From the NCBI RefSeq assembly GCF_027887165.1, contig NC_077232.1, positions 14,409,255 through 14,473,254 on the forward strand: 64,000 nucleotides of DNA, given 5' to 3'. How positions within the stretch are numbered: position 1 is the first letter of the stretch; each line of letters starts with the position of its first letter. Source of the stretch: Monodelphis domestica. Its lineage: Eukaryota; Chordata; Mammalia; Didelphimorphia; Didelphidae. Made by a program: the position numbers and the translations under genes. The notes below the pieces were generated by a model that did not search any database, was not told the origin of the DNA, and saw only the letters and a program-made list of their open reading frames with translations. This document shows, one piece after another, positions 23,780 through 35,439 of the stretch.

Positions 23780-24610
23780 AAACAGGGTTCGTTTTCAATA
23801 GTGTAGTTACCAGAGATTTAAAGACAAAGAGATTTACAATTTATTTACAAAATATAGAAAGAGTGAAGCAAGAAATCAGATAGAGGAAAAGGTATTGTAT
23901 CTAGACTGAGCACTAAGTAATTTATTCCCGGTTCTTTCAGGCAGGAAGAATTAGTTTCAGCCCAGCTCGGTAAAGCCGAGGACCTGAGAAGTTTCTCAAG
24001 AGGAATAGGTCTTTCCTGAGGCCAGTTTCTTCAGAGAAAAGCAAGCAGTTAAGAGTCAGCTTTTCACTCACCACTTGTCAGTCCAGTCAGCAGATCCTGC
24101 TGCCCCTCTGTACCAGTCTAACTCGAAAGCATGAAGAATTGCCCTCACCCTCCAGCAGAAGTGGAAGTCCAAGTTGAACTCCCCTATAAGAATCACTCAC
24201 TCTGTGTAGCATTCTCTTTTTTAAAGGTATTTTCACTTGTGTTTCTTCCCCTAATTCCACATATAGTAATCACAGCTGATGCTCTGGTCTAGGACTGCCC
24301 AGAAGGCAGTTAGTCGATTCTGATTTGTTACCCACTATTTCATACATGGGTCACAGATCTCCCACTAAATGATTAAGTAGAATGCTTACACCTTTGGTGA
24401 TTAGATCTATCATGGGTAGATCTTCCCACTCAACTTAAAGTATCATGTTTACACTTTTTGTGATTGAATCTAAAATCAGGCAGGTCTCCATAATTAACTT
24501 TTAAGTAGAGTGTTTACACACATGGGGATTAAAATCCAAAAATAGACATGAGTTACAATTTAAATCTTCACAATCGGGGAAGAGCTAAGTACCTTCATTG
24601 TTACAATCAG
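23780..24610 (-). mobile_element. LTR-like fossil related to the one in V2R intron 5
   Basis: Collinear with 5640-6420 through several blocks (AAAATATAGAAAGAGTGAA, GAGGACCTGAG, TTTTCACTCACCA, GTCCAGTC, GGACTGCCCAGAAGGCAGT, GGGTCACAGATC) but clearly a different, more diverged copy. Minus strand by analogy. No coding sequence. Confidence 0.45.
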
Positions 24611-24763
24611 GGGGGAGACAAATACAATCTTAACAGAAACCTTAAAGGTTTCCAATGTTGCAAAAGCCAAAAGGCTTTCTTGTAGAGAAGAGTTCATGTT
24701 GTATGGCTTTTTTTCTCTACAATGATAAAGCATGGTTGTATTGGATGTTTTTCCATTGCTAAA

Positions 24764-24784
24764 TGTGTGTGTGTGTGTGTATGT

Positions 24785-24818
<34 letters not shown>

Positions 24819-24842
24819 ATATATATATATATACATATATGT
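24764..24842. repeat. (TG)n(TA)n microsatellite
   Basis: TG run followed by TA and TACA runs, about 79 bp. The open frames over it on both strands are low-complexity artefacts. Confidence 0.95.
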
Positions 24843-25210
24843 GCAAATACAATACATATTATATATATAATTGCTGCTGCCACCATGTGGCAGAAAGGTA
24901 GCACTGAAGCTCAGCAAAGAGGGGAAAAAAATACTGAGTGCTCAATATTAGCCTCTAGTGGCAGGGGAGAATTGGTTTAAGTCAAGGAATATCTGCTGGT
25001 TTTGAGGGTGAAGACTCCTTTTAGTTGAAGGGGAAAGAGATTATTTTTGTTTGTTTTGTTTTGTTTTGCTGAGAGGGAATATAGGATGCTGTAGGGGTGC
25101 TTTGGAAAAGGACTAGGGAGAGAGTACCCATAACCCCTTAAAAAGAAAAATGGATCCCCTTCATCTGGGATGGGGTTTGGGGCAGGAAGTTTAAAGGTTT
25201 AGAACAGAAG

Positions 25211-25234
25211 CAGCAGCAGCAGCAGCAGCAGCAG
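25211..25234. repeat. (CAG)8 trinucleotide repeat
   Basis: Eight CAG units in a non-coding, purine-rich setting. No surrounding open frame of note. Confidence 0.9.
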
Positions 25235-25420
25235 TAGAAGGAGTTAGCGAGAACACCCTGAGATAGAGGCACAGGCCCAGCTACCTAGCTCTCCTGATGG
25301 GTAGGTGTAGGCAATTAAGCCTGAGAAAGCTTTCAAGGGTTTCGCAGAGGAAGAAGGAAAAAGGAAGAGGGAAAAGGGGAAATCATGGCAGGAGAAGAAA
25401 GCTGATTTCTCTGGTTCTAA

Positions 25421-26520
25421 AATCCCTTTGTGGTTGCCAAAAATTTTGTAGAATTTAAATAATAATTAAAAGAGAAGGAAAAGAGAAAAAAATAGATGCT
25501 TTTAATCAAGTGAGTAGAGCAAATAAAGCCAGAGACTCACACAGCAGCACTTTACCAAAAGCACAAGCTCTGAAAAAAGAGCCCCACAGTGTGGGCCTCA
25601 GCCAAATTCATCTCTTAAGTGTCCTTATATAAAATGAAGACATAACTTAAAAGGATGCTGGGAATGTAGCTCAGGTGTGGCAAATTTTTCATCTGCACAA
25701 TAGACCCCTTAAGAGTATAACATTCAAAGAGAGCAAATTGGTGCATTTTGTGGTCTATATTCTCCTTGTGCCCAGTGATAGAGGCTGGCACTAGAGAAAA
25801 AGTGCCAGACTGAAGAGTATATGAAATTGATCACCTCAACGGGGGAGGCACCCAGGAGTGAATTTCCTGAGGAGAGAAGATTCTCACTGGAGACATCAAA
25901 GAGAGAAGGTGGAAAAAGACTTTCTCTTGAGGGTTACCCATTTTTCCTGCTAGTGACTGGAAATCTTTCCCCCCAACACTTACCAATTGAAGAGACTTTC
26001 TGAAGAGAAACCTGAGCAGACTTTACCTCAGCTACTGATGCCCAGGGGTGAGTCAACACCTGATTTTATCTCAGGGGGCTCAGGCTGCCCTCAGATTCGA
26101 GGAGGGAGGAAAAGAGTTTAGATAGAGAAAGGGACTCCTTCTCCCCACTTTCCTTTTCCAATTCTTCCCTGCCCTTATTCCTTTTGTATTACCTGATTGA
26201 GTTGACATTAAAAGTTATCTGTTCTCCAAGATGAGGGTGAGTGAACAGATCTAGGGGAGACCTTTGGGTCTCGAGTAGTGGTGGGGGGACAAGAGGTACA
26301 AGAGAGAATTGGGGAGAGCAGCCTTAGCTAAGGAGGGATGGCAGAAGGGGGAAATCTTCAAACCCCCTCTCCTCTCTCTGAGAAAACTCATTAAAGCTGC
26401 TATCTCACCTGTACCCAGCTTTGCAGGAAGTGGGTTTCTCCTCTCTTTCCCCCTCTCTATACCTCAGAGTACAAGCCTCCCCTCAGTATACATCCCTCTC
26501 TCCCTTCATTTGGTTTTTTT
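25421..26520. mobile_element. LTR-like fossil with tRNA-Arg type primer-binding site
   Basis: The complement of 25421-25440 reads TGGCAACCACAAAGGGATTT, close to the 3' end of a tRNA-Arg as a primer-binding site. That places an LTR to its right, on the minus strand. The stretch from 25441 to roughly 26520 has LTR-like texture (ATTAAAAGTTATCTGTTCTC near 26209, C/T-rich blocks), though part may be an LTR in the other orientation. No gag or pol seen. Broken and old. Confidence 0.35.
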
Positions 26521-26779
26521 AAAACAGTTCCCAAATGTAAAAGTCTGTCTTAGAAATAGCAGAGTTCTTTTGTTGGAATAGTACAAGTGTGGTGTAAACC
26601 TCAAAATTTTTTCCTTGTGATTTCCTTGTCACAGTGGGCATAAGATGTCCCAGGCAAAATTGCAGTGGGTTTTGCCTAGAGTGTCTAAGTTTTGTGTCAT
26701 CAGAGGTTTCAAGGAATATCATGTGTAAAAGAATAGCTGTTATGCAAAAACTGACTCCTTCAGAAACCAATACTATATT

Positions 26780-27080
26780 TTTAGTCTTTTTTTGTGATCA
26801 TATGATATATTGTGCATAAACCAAGGTATTCACTTAGATAATCATCATTAACTCTAATTTTGATACACTAATCATTGGGAACATGTTGATGTTTTTCCTT
26901 ATATGCATTTCTCTGGACATGAGTATATGTTTTAGGAGAGTTTCATAAACTCAACTCCAATTTATGATATTTATTCGGGCCTGGATCACAATCCTAAGAA
27001 TACCATGATGCTTATAAACAGTATCTCATTGATCAATTTTGTTTTAACTTCTAACAACAAATTTATGCTGATCAAAATAT
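26780..27080. repeat. Repeat shared with 49490-49790
   Basis: Both stretches contain GAACATGTTGATG or GGACATGTTGATG, TTCCTTATA, GAGTATATG or CAGTATATG, TTTATTC, GATGCTTATA and ATCTCATTGATCAATTTT, in the same order and direction. Family not recognised. Confidence 0.6.
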
Positions 27081-28396
27081 TTGATATTTGCAAATGAATA
27101 AATATACACACAGTTGCATGAATGATTTGTATGAAGAATAGTTCTGACAGCAATTATCCCCACATTCACTATGTGGATGCACTATTCACATTAACCTATC
27201 CTCAGCCCAGGAGGATCCTTCCAGTGGTCAATGCTGGAACACCTCAGAGAAATAGCTACAATGCCTCCCCTTCCAGGGAATATCAGCCCCTCTAACATCA
27301 ATCCTTTTCCCTATTCTTTCTGATCTCTGCCTTTTAGATGAATGCTACTTCCATGGGCTCATTCTAGAGGGAGGCCCTGCTTCTATAGAGGAGCTCTGGA
27401 GGATGCATCCCCCTTCTGTCCCTTCTAATCCAGGAAGGGAGCTCCACTCCCAAAACTCTCTTACACACCCAAAAGAGTCTTTCCTGGAAGGCTCTAACAG
27501 AGGGGCCCCACTGGGAAGCCCAGCCACATGTTTGCCCTCTTGGTATTGAGATCTTTGACCTTAGGAGGACAACATACAACGCTGAAGTCCAGCATTAAGG
27601 AGGTAAACCAAACTGGAAACAGTGTTGAGATGCTGGAGAAGGCAAGTGGGTGGACAAAGGTGAGAAGTTGGGAAGGTGCAGGACAAAGGGGGATGCCTCT
27701 TCTCAGTCTAGGAACTGATCCTTCCTGTGCCATCCTGACAGTGCAAACAAGGGTCCACATTCTAATCATCCATTCAATGAGGAGTTCAAGGCATTGGCAT
27801 AGCTAGCTCTGGCCTCTAAGAACATGGCAGGAATTTCCTCTCCAAAATGTGCAGGCTTCAGTGTTTCTGGAAAAGTCGGAGTGGAGGGAAGCTGAATGCT
27901 CCAAAGGTTTTCTTTTTGTAAGCATTGATCAGGGAAAACAAAACCAGAGGAGAAAAGATGAAGAGCCAGACCCACTGGGTTGTTTATTCCCACATGATCA
28001 ACAAGGTAAACTATTCAAACAATTTAAACTGAGCCTTGGAAAATCTGAACAAATCAGCATCTGGCTACACAGGCAGCCGCTGCTTTCTCCTTCGCTTCTA
28101 TGGGTTACCAGAGCAACTTGTCAGTCCATTAAAAAAAGACAACCTTTTGCATGACTTAGTCTTTCTCAGGCACGCACAAACTTCTCCTGTCACATGCAGC
28201 TCGTCTAATGTCCAGACATCATGCACAACACACTCAAACAGGGATGCCACCACCTCCAGGATGTCCACCCACTGAGGCCCTGCAGCCTTTTGTATGATAT
28301 TCAGAGTGTCCTGAGGGGGCTGGGGAGAGGAAGTGTGAATAATATGAGGAAGAGGAGAGAGAAGGAAACAGCTTGGCTGCCTTGGGAAGAGGAGGT
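27081..28396. other. GC-richer non-coding stretch, possibly NUTF2 retrocopy 3' UTR in part
   Basis: Higher G+C than the surroundings, with several overlapping short open frames but no protein I recognise. The part adjoining 28397 on the left would be the 3' UTR of the minus-strand NUTF2 retrocopy; how far it extends cannot be told. Confidence 0.35.
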
Positions 28397-28766
28397 TCAG
28401 CCAAAGTTGTACAACGCTAGCCTGAACAAGTCATTGGTGCAGACCCAAGCATTAATAGAAACATCTGGTAGAATCCCATGATGGGGTCTTCATTGCCCTT
28501 TAGCTGTCCCACAATCATACTGAGAATACAGCTGCCAGGGGTGAGCTGGTGGTCCTGAGCTGTGATGCTAGGTTGTATTTTCTGAAATGGAAGGCTAGAC
28601 AATTTCTCCACCATGGCTGCTTGGCCTTGGCATTGCTGCTCTTCGCATGTAAGCAAGAGGCATCAAGAGACACTGCTCCTACTTAGGTTCTGTCATTATC
28701 AAATATCTGGTAGTAATGACGCACAAAGCTGTATCCAATCTGCTCCCAAATCGGCTTGTCTCCCTT
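28397..28766 (-). pseudogene. NUTF2: Processed NUTF2 (nuclear transport factor 2) pseudogene
   Basis: Read on the minus strand, this matches NTF2, the small Ran-GDP import factor of 127 residues. Visible blocks in order are [69 protein letters not shown], and after a frame change [16 protein letters not shown] and TGA. It spans almost the full coding length without introns, so it is a retrocopy. It is dead: the start codon is AAG (28764-28766), there is a stop after DNDRT, a frameshift near the DASCL block, and a short deletion removes the KNIND segment before AWVCTND. Neighbouring sequence to the left may be 3' UTR; a poly(A) remnant was not identified. Identification is from memory of the human protein and is strong because several long blocks agree. 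Confidence 0.92.
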
Positions 28767-28789
28767 TCTGGATCTTCACCTAACAGCAG

Positions 28790-28870
28790 AAACTGTAAAA
28801 TGAGGGGGTTGAATTAGAAGATGTTGAAGATTCCTTCTGGCTCTTAAGCTCTGTAATTACTACTGGGTTC
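28790..28870 (+). repeat. Possible MIR-type SINE tail
   Basis: AAAATGAGGGGGTTGAATTAGAAG and TTCCTTCTGGCTCTTAAGCTCTG resemble the 3' part of MIR or therian SINEs (ggactagatgatc, ggtcccttccagctc). Short and diverged. Confidence 0.4.
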
Positions 28871-29099
28871 CTGGGCTAATACTGGGCACCAAAGCCTGTC
28901 TCTGGCCCCAGGGCCTTGGCACATTCCTGGGCCCAGTAGCCCCATAGCATGAGGCAGGTGGCCAGTGCATCCCCCAGAGTCAAGGAAGGGTGGGGGCCCT
29001 GCCAGGCCCGGGCAACCGAGACCACAGGTCTCAGTCGGATGCTAGGGCAAGCTGATAATAACAATTTTAAAAAGTTACCAATGACTTCTTTCTTACAAG

Positions 29100-29650
29100 G
29101 ATACATATCATTTTAACTTGTTGAGTCTCCTAAAAGGAGGTTTTTTTTTGTTTGATTTGTTTTGGGGTTTTTTCCCCTCTTTTAAAATTACTTCTTGATG
29201 ATGATTCCCTTTAGTTCTCTGCTTGGGAATCAAATTTTCTCTTCAGGTCTGGTCTTTTCTCTACATATTCATGGAATTTTTCTATTTTGTTGAATGGCCA
29301 TATTTTCCCCTGTGAGAATATAGTCAGTTTTGCTGAGTAGTTGATTCTTGGTTGTAGACCTAGTTCCCTTGTTTTCCAGAATATCATATTCCATGCTTAT
29401 TGGTTCTTAAGTGTAGATGCAGCCAGATCCTGTGTTATCGTCACAGTGGTTTCATGGTATTTGAAACCTCTGACAGTTGGGCACTGCTAAAATATTGTTT
29501 CTGTGATAACTGACTTGTCCTGTTTCTTTGCATCTGCTCATATCATTATTGTCAGTCTTTCTGAAAACTTTTCTCTCATCATTTCTTATAAAACATTAAT
29601 AATCCATTCTAACGAAATGTTAAACTTGTTCGACCATGCCATAATAAGGT
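29100..29650 (-). mobile_element. L1 ORF1 3' fragment
   Basis: The reverse complement near 29270-29400 reads like the ORF1 C-terminus of the L1 at 10435-10620: GCATGGAATATGATATTC, CAACCAAGAATCAAC, AAACTGACTATATTCTC and GGCCATTCAACAAAAT correspond block by block. Followed by poly-T-rich sequence at the left end. Confidence 0.65.
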
Positions 29651-29659
29651 CAAACCATC

Positions 29660-30640
29660 AGATTCCATTTAATTGCTAACACAATAAGAGTACTTGGAAA
29701 CACAATGGTAGATGGCTGTGTTATGATAATGGAGAAGAAATAGAGACTCTCCTTATCTCTCCTATATATCCCTACAAAAACTTTGATATGTCACCTTCAA
29801 ATTTATGTCTAAGCAGTATATAACCCCCCAGAAGCCAGCACGGACCAATATTTCTACACAAGACCACTTGGAAAAATATCAGGAGGAATCTGTCACCCTG
29901 GTATGGGAGTGGAGCACAGTCTAGTTCACCAAAGCCGACTCCACACCATCAAGGCAGAACAGGTCTGTGGAAAGGTAAATTAGTGGCAAGACCTCCTGGA
30001 GCTTTCAGGCTCAAATGGTAAGGTGGTCCGACAATGAATCCCATGGAAATTACAAGGTCCTTTTCTCTGGCTCTCAGTACAGGATTCTACTGCATTACCC
30101 ATCACAGATCCAGGGTATAGTCCCAGTGTATGGCTGAGCACTACCACACCAGTGTTTGCAGTTAGAAGAGTTTATAGCACTGAGGTCATAGTTTCAGGAT
30201 GGAAAATTGTGCTTGTAGCCTCACACCGATCTGAAGAAGTTTAGAAAGGTATGAACTAGACCTTTCCTTAGATCATGGCAGAACTGAAATCCTATAAATC
30301 TCCAGAGCTAGATCTGAAAGCACTTGTACAAATAAACTGAAGCTTTTCACCACAGGAACAGAGATCAATTTTAACAGTTTTTAAAAAAAGATGAAAACCA
30401 AGAAAAAGGTTATAAAATGAATAAAAAAACAAAAAGGATATTCAGAACAGAATGTTATTTTGATAATAGCAGGAACCAAAACACAAACACAGAAGAAGAA
30501 AAGAAAACCAATACTGGTATTTCAAAAGCCTTGAAGAATCATATTAAATTTTTCTTAAGCCCAAAAGGAATTTTAGGACGAAACCATTTCCCTTACTTTG
30601 TGCACAGACATTGGAGAACTTGTAGTATAAATTATGGTAA
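29660..30640 (+). mobile_element. L1 5' UTR-like stretch
   Basis: A G/C-rich leader passing into A-rich sequence with KKVIKWIKKQK-like reading and dense stops, the texture of an opossum-type L1 5' end running into ORF1. Diverged and truncated; lower certainty than the other L1 pieces. Confidence 0.35.
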
Positions 30641-30849
30641 TGAATAGCAGGGCTGCCAATTTGGTTGTATTTATTCTGACATGCGAAGGCTGGGAGTTTT
30701 ATTTGAGGCTAAGTCCTCTCCTGGGCCTGGTATGCAGTATCAGTCCCTCATTAGATGCTACTTTCTAGGTACCATGATTGTTGGAGAGGCTGTAATGTCA
30801 CTAACCATAGACCATTCTCTTTGAATTATGAAGAGATCCATTTTTTTAG

Positions 30850-31990
30850 TCTTTTCATGCTGACCTGGTATGGCATGGCACCTGATTAAACTTCTGATTT
30901 ATTGATTAGGAAAATGTTTGTTTCATTTTACAAATTGTTAAGGGAATGGCTGTTGTGAGTCTCTAGACTGATTTGGTGACTGGATTTTCTTCTATCCTTT
31001 TAAAAATCAAATTGATGAATTCTCCATCTATTTTATTTACTCTTCTTTGTCACCTCAATAATTTTCTATGATTAGTTTTTTTTTTCAAATGTCCTCATTT
31101 TCTAGCCTCATTTCTTGACTTTTATTTTTATCTTAAAGTTGGACTCTTCTCAGGGCAGAGTGGGCATTTTCTTAAACATCAGCTTTAGTTGTGGGTTCCT
31201 CTAAATTTCAGCTCTGCTAAGGTGATATGATTGCCTGTGTGCTAGGAGATATCAAAGCCTCCTCTTACTGCTAAGTCAGTTTCCTTTTGACTAGTAGCGT
31301 CCACAGCACTGTGAGATACCTTATTCTGGGGTCAGTACTTGTTTGGGCAATGGCTCTGGTCCTCATGCTGGGCTTACACTGGCCAGGCATATGGGCTAAG
31401 CCTCCATGTGATGGGGGTATTGACCACATGGGTGGATCATAGCAGGGGAGAGAGAAAAGAGAGGAGAAGAAACTGACTTTTCCATTGGGCTATAGCCCAT
31501 TTCTTTTAAGTTCCTGTTTGGAAAAGTCTGTTTCTTCTCCTCTCTCTTTTCTGAACAGTTAGACAGGGGCACTAACCCTTTCCATCCACTTGCACAGACA
31601 AAGTGTATCAAGGACTCTGTTGTGCTGAAGCTGGGCTCTCACACTTTGTGGTTGGGCAGGAATTCATGGCCCCATTCTGGGCTCCAAATGGAGAAGCACA
31701 GTATGGATAGCCTTGCACCACAGCTTCAGTCCTCACTGAAAATTTAAGAAAGGTCTCTGCACCTCCTCTTGTGTTTCAACCCATTAGACACCCCTTGGAC
31801 TACTTTGCCTGAGGCCACAGAGCCTTTTTTGTGAGATTTTGCTATGAATCCATAGCACATCCCTATGAATCCAGAGTATTTTAAGAGGTATTCATAGCGA
31901 TACTCTTATGGTGACTTAAGCAAGGTCTTGGGGTCTTAGACTATTGCTGTCTTTGTTCAGAGACTTTGTTTTCTTGCTGTTCCTCAAACC
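30850..31990 (-). mobile_element. L1 5' end fragment, minus strand
   Basis: The reverse complement runs from a G/C-richer leader (31140-31990) into A-rich ORF1-like sequence (30850-31130), as expected for the L1 5' end. No intact frame. Assigned by texture and orientation. Confidence 0.35.
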
Positions 31991-33339
31991 CTCCTCAAAT
32001 CTGACTCAGTTTACTCAAAATTCTAATTCCATAATCTAACTAGATAACCCTCTTGTGATATATATTGAGAGGTTGTCACTAAGTTGTCTTATTAGATTGA
32101 AACATCCAAGTCCACCTCTGTGGGAGATGACCCAGTGAAGGAAGTCTCTCCAAATTCAAAACCAGGCCTCAGGATTATAGTTGGGTGTTGTCAGTATTGA
32201 TGACCTTCCTTAGTTAGAAAGTAGGAAACAGGAATCTCAGATGACCTCCAAGGAATCAATTTTACTCACCAAAACTCAGGGGAAAAGTAGAGCTCCAGCC
32301 AGGACTTCTTCCCTCAAACGAGTCCAGGGAAAGAAGGTCTCTGTTTATTGGACAAACTGTCCTCCTGCTTCCAGCATTCAATCCTCAAAGTTCTGAGCAT
32401 TTGCCCAGCCTCTCAACTTAAAGACAACATGTCCCTTATGCCTACAAACACCTAATTTCACTATTACAAATGCAATGGAATTGGTCCTAAGTATTCAGTT
32501 CAGACAGGGTTAAGAAGACTCAATAAAACATTACAAACTCCGATTCCTTAATTAAAAGAGTGAGATTTTAAAAAGAAATCTTTTTAAATAAATGTTACCA
32601 GCTGGCAGTCTGGTATAATGAAGGTCTCATGAAGGAACCCAGTATAGTGATCATCATTTCTAAAAGGCCTGAGTAAACTTTATGTGGGCTGGACTATATG
32701 ATAAATGTAAAAATAAGCAAGGAAATGTTAATGTGTTCCATTGTTCCGTTTGTGTCATTTAGAGAAATTAGGGAATATTTGCAAGACAAATACTCCGATA
32801 ATGGGAATCAGAAGGGAAGACAGCAACAAATTTCTCCCTGTATTGGCAGCTCTATCAGTATCATGATCAAAATCTCTGATGCAAAAATCCACCTTGAGGA
32901 TTTCATATCAGAACGTGAGGAATGTTTATTTCAGATAAATTACTTAACTTTGACATCAGCCTCATATGGATGAGCATAAAGATCGATGTGGACCCAAATC
33001 CTAATATGGCAATTTTGCTGTGACATCACTTTCTAGAACCATCTTAATTGTCGGTGGCACAATTACCCTACTGAGTCCATTGCATCCACTATAGAGGCGA
33101 CAGGCTCACTATTGAAGAATGAGATTCATCAACCTAAAAGCATCGTTGCAATTCTATTTTTATTACTACTAATTCTTCATTCATCAATGATTTATTGTCT
33201 ATTTACTCTGGCCAAAGCATTGTTTGATGTAAAATTCATCTCAGGATGGGAATTGTGGACTTTGACATTGACCTTATCACTCATACTTTGTGCCCTTCTC
33301 ATGTCAAAATGGGCTTTGAAATATGAAACATCAGTTAAT
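31991..33339. other. Unassigned intergenic stretch
   Basis: Mixed sequence with an LTR-like texture at 32000-32500. Open frames of 80-91 codons at 32698 and 33112 have no recognisable domain; the second is hydrophobic, but no splice site or homologue supports it. Confidence 0.3.
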
Positions 33340-35240
33340 ATTGGGTCATTGTAGAGTTTGGGTTGGTGAGAAGGGAATTTCATTCTGGAATGCCCTGAAG
33401 CCTAGCTTGGCAGGGAGAAGAGAGCCTTTTGGACACCCCAGTGTATCTGCTGATTGTCCAGTCATTGTAAACAAGGAAACAGGATCCCAAATGTATTCTG
33501 TTGTTCACTTTTTAACTGAAGCATTCAGACAGCGATGGAGTGTTTTAGGGAATGATGGTTTCCAGGGACCCTCACTTTCAGACACTCTCAACATATTTGT
33601 TTATCTTGCACTCCAGGGGCATGACTACAACATATGGAGTAAAGTGAATAATATGCAGAAGAAAAAATGCCTCTGAGTTATGTTCTGTTCTGGGTGTCTT
33701 TCCCTTTTGACCTAAACAGAGGTTTGTCATGTGTCCCACATAAGGATTTCCAAATTATAAGGGAGAATTCAAACCTGGGATATATAATTTGAAAAAAATC
33801 TTTCATCACAGAGTATATGTCAATAGATATGTGAACAAAGCCCCTCAGTGACCTTAAGATTCTCCTACTCCTTGGTTCTTTGTATATTTTGAATACTGAC
33901 CTTGGGCTTGTGTGTACAGGAATTCTCTTCCTCTAGAATATTTGTGATCCTGATTTTTCAGTTTTTGTTACTGAGGACCAGATGGGGAAGCATCTTGGTC
34001 ATTTAAAAAGAAATCACAATCTCACATATAGAAAAGTAAAGGACCCAGTCATAGAGGACTTTTTTTTCTGTGATGACAGACTCAAATTCCTAGGAACATC
34101 TTCAAGTATTTCCTTTAGCAGGAGTGGAGTAGATAAAGGTCAGTTGTTACTTCAGTGTTCCTTTTGTTCAGAGATATGAAATACACTCATTCATGTTTCT
34201 CAATGACTGGCCTTCTGAGTAGAGTTGGGTTTTATTTGGGTTCAGATCTTTAATTAATCAAAGACTTAGGAGCAGAGATTTTGGAGTAGCAGCTCTACTA
34301 CAGAGTAGCAGCTTCCTCTGAGGAGTGAAGCTCCCATACCTTGTGGATCAGGTTTGCCATATTTACTGGAGTCTGGCAGCTTTGCATCTCCTTTTCTAAA
34401 CTCAGGTGTAAGTTAGTCCATTCTCCAACTTTTCATTGTTCCATGAAAGAGTTCCTGATGCCCTTCCAGAATGAGAACACAGAGAGGAGATACAGTACAT
34501 TGGAGAATCACTATTAATTGATATTTAATTATTTCTAAGAACAATATAAACAATTAAAACAGAGATGGTGCAAAGCTTATGCATAGCATAGAATGTCCCA
34601 GATACTAATACAGAGGGGATAATTGAAAAATCTGCAATTCATGCTTGACTAATACTAAAACTGCAAATGTTTCACTTGATGTTTAACTATTGAGAAATGT
34701 ACGATTTCAGAGTGTGAGGTTTCCATTCCTATTACTATCTTTTACTGTGGACTGTCAGCCGAAATCTCTACTATCATTAAAGCGTTTTAAGCAACCAAAG
34801 TCTCCAGAATTTATCTTCCTGCAAGAAATTTAACATTGGAAAAGAACAAAATGTTTATGTTTTCTCATCAGCTTTTAATGTCTATAGGGCAACTTAGTCT
34901 AAGTGGCCTCATATTGGAGTGCTAGCAGTATGACTATACCATCAAAGTATAAATAAAATGCCAAACAGTGCAAAGTTTACAATGACGACAATTGCAAGGT
35001 CTCTTAGATATTTGAAAAATCCATTAATTGTATAGAGTTTTCCCCTCTTCAATGCCTATGAGTATAACAGATACTCTGGGACAGTTTCACTCAATTGAAT
35101 TGAACAGTCTGACCACTCTAGGATGTCATGAACTAGCTATTAAAAATAAATAAATCCCTGGCCTCAAAAATTAAGTCATTTGCTATTTCAACAAAGTCAC
35201 TTTAACTGAGATATTCAATTTTGAAAATATTTTAACTCCA
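33340..35240 (+). repeat. Decayed duplicate of the V2R gene B 5' region
   Basis: Aligns with pieces of 38900-42040. Upstream part: GTCATTG(T/C)AGAG, GGTGAGA and exon 1 itself. Downstream part: AGAAATTTA(A/G)CA, AAAATGTTTAT, AGGCAACTTA and AATAAAAT(G/T)CCAAA blocks at 34800-35000 against 41650-41850. Similarity is patchy and older than the A/B duplication. Confidence 0.6.
33900..34139 (+). pseudogene. Decayed V2R exon 1
   Basis: This stretch aligns by eye with exon 1 of gene B (39502-39752). Shared strings include CCTGATTTTTCAGTTTT, AGATGGGG(A/C)AGCATC, TTAAAAAGA and CACATATA. The position of the start codon is not ATG, the reading frame of the GDIVIG strand is lost (it reads DPVIEDFFF), and the donor GTAAGT has become GTCAGT. 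Similarity to the gene B 5' region continues on both sides (about 33.34-33.6 kb and 34.8-35.2 kb), so this is part of a duplicated 5' region rather than a lone exon. No matching exon 2 was found before gene B starts, so the rest of this gene is gone or never came along. Confidence 0.7.
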
Positions 35241-35439
35241 AAATAATGTTATTGCTCTTTTCGAACCTTGAGATTGAGTTTAGATGAAAAAATAATTTCA
35301 TTTCTTATTATTTATGCTAATCTTTTTACTCCGCTTTCTAGAAACTTTCATGGTTTTAAAATTTTAATAGAGGTCAGCAATTGGATCAAATGTCGGAATT
35401 GTCCTCAATAGATGCAGAAAAAAGTCTTCAACACACTGT

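Noticed and set aside
24560-24980. Open frames of 82-114 codons around a TA/TG run
   Set aside because: Low-complexity repeat translation with no conserved flanking sequence.
27345-28481. Cluster of overlapping 60-101-codon frames in GC-richer DNA
   Set aside because: Chance frames due to fewer stops in GC-richer sequence; they overlap in several frames on both strands and none matches a known protein.
28417-28656. Functional NUTF2 gene
   Set aside because: No start codon, an early stop, a frameshift and a deletion; intronless. It is a retropseudogene.
33112-33354. 80-codon hydrophobic frame as a possible V2R exon 1 or V1R piece
   Set aside because: No V2R exon 1 motif (Cys, GDIVIG-like strand) and no donor site; the true exon 1 relic is further right at 33900-34139.
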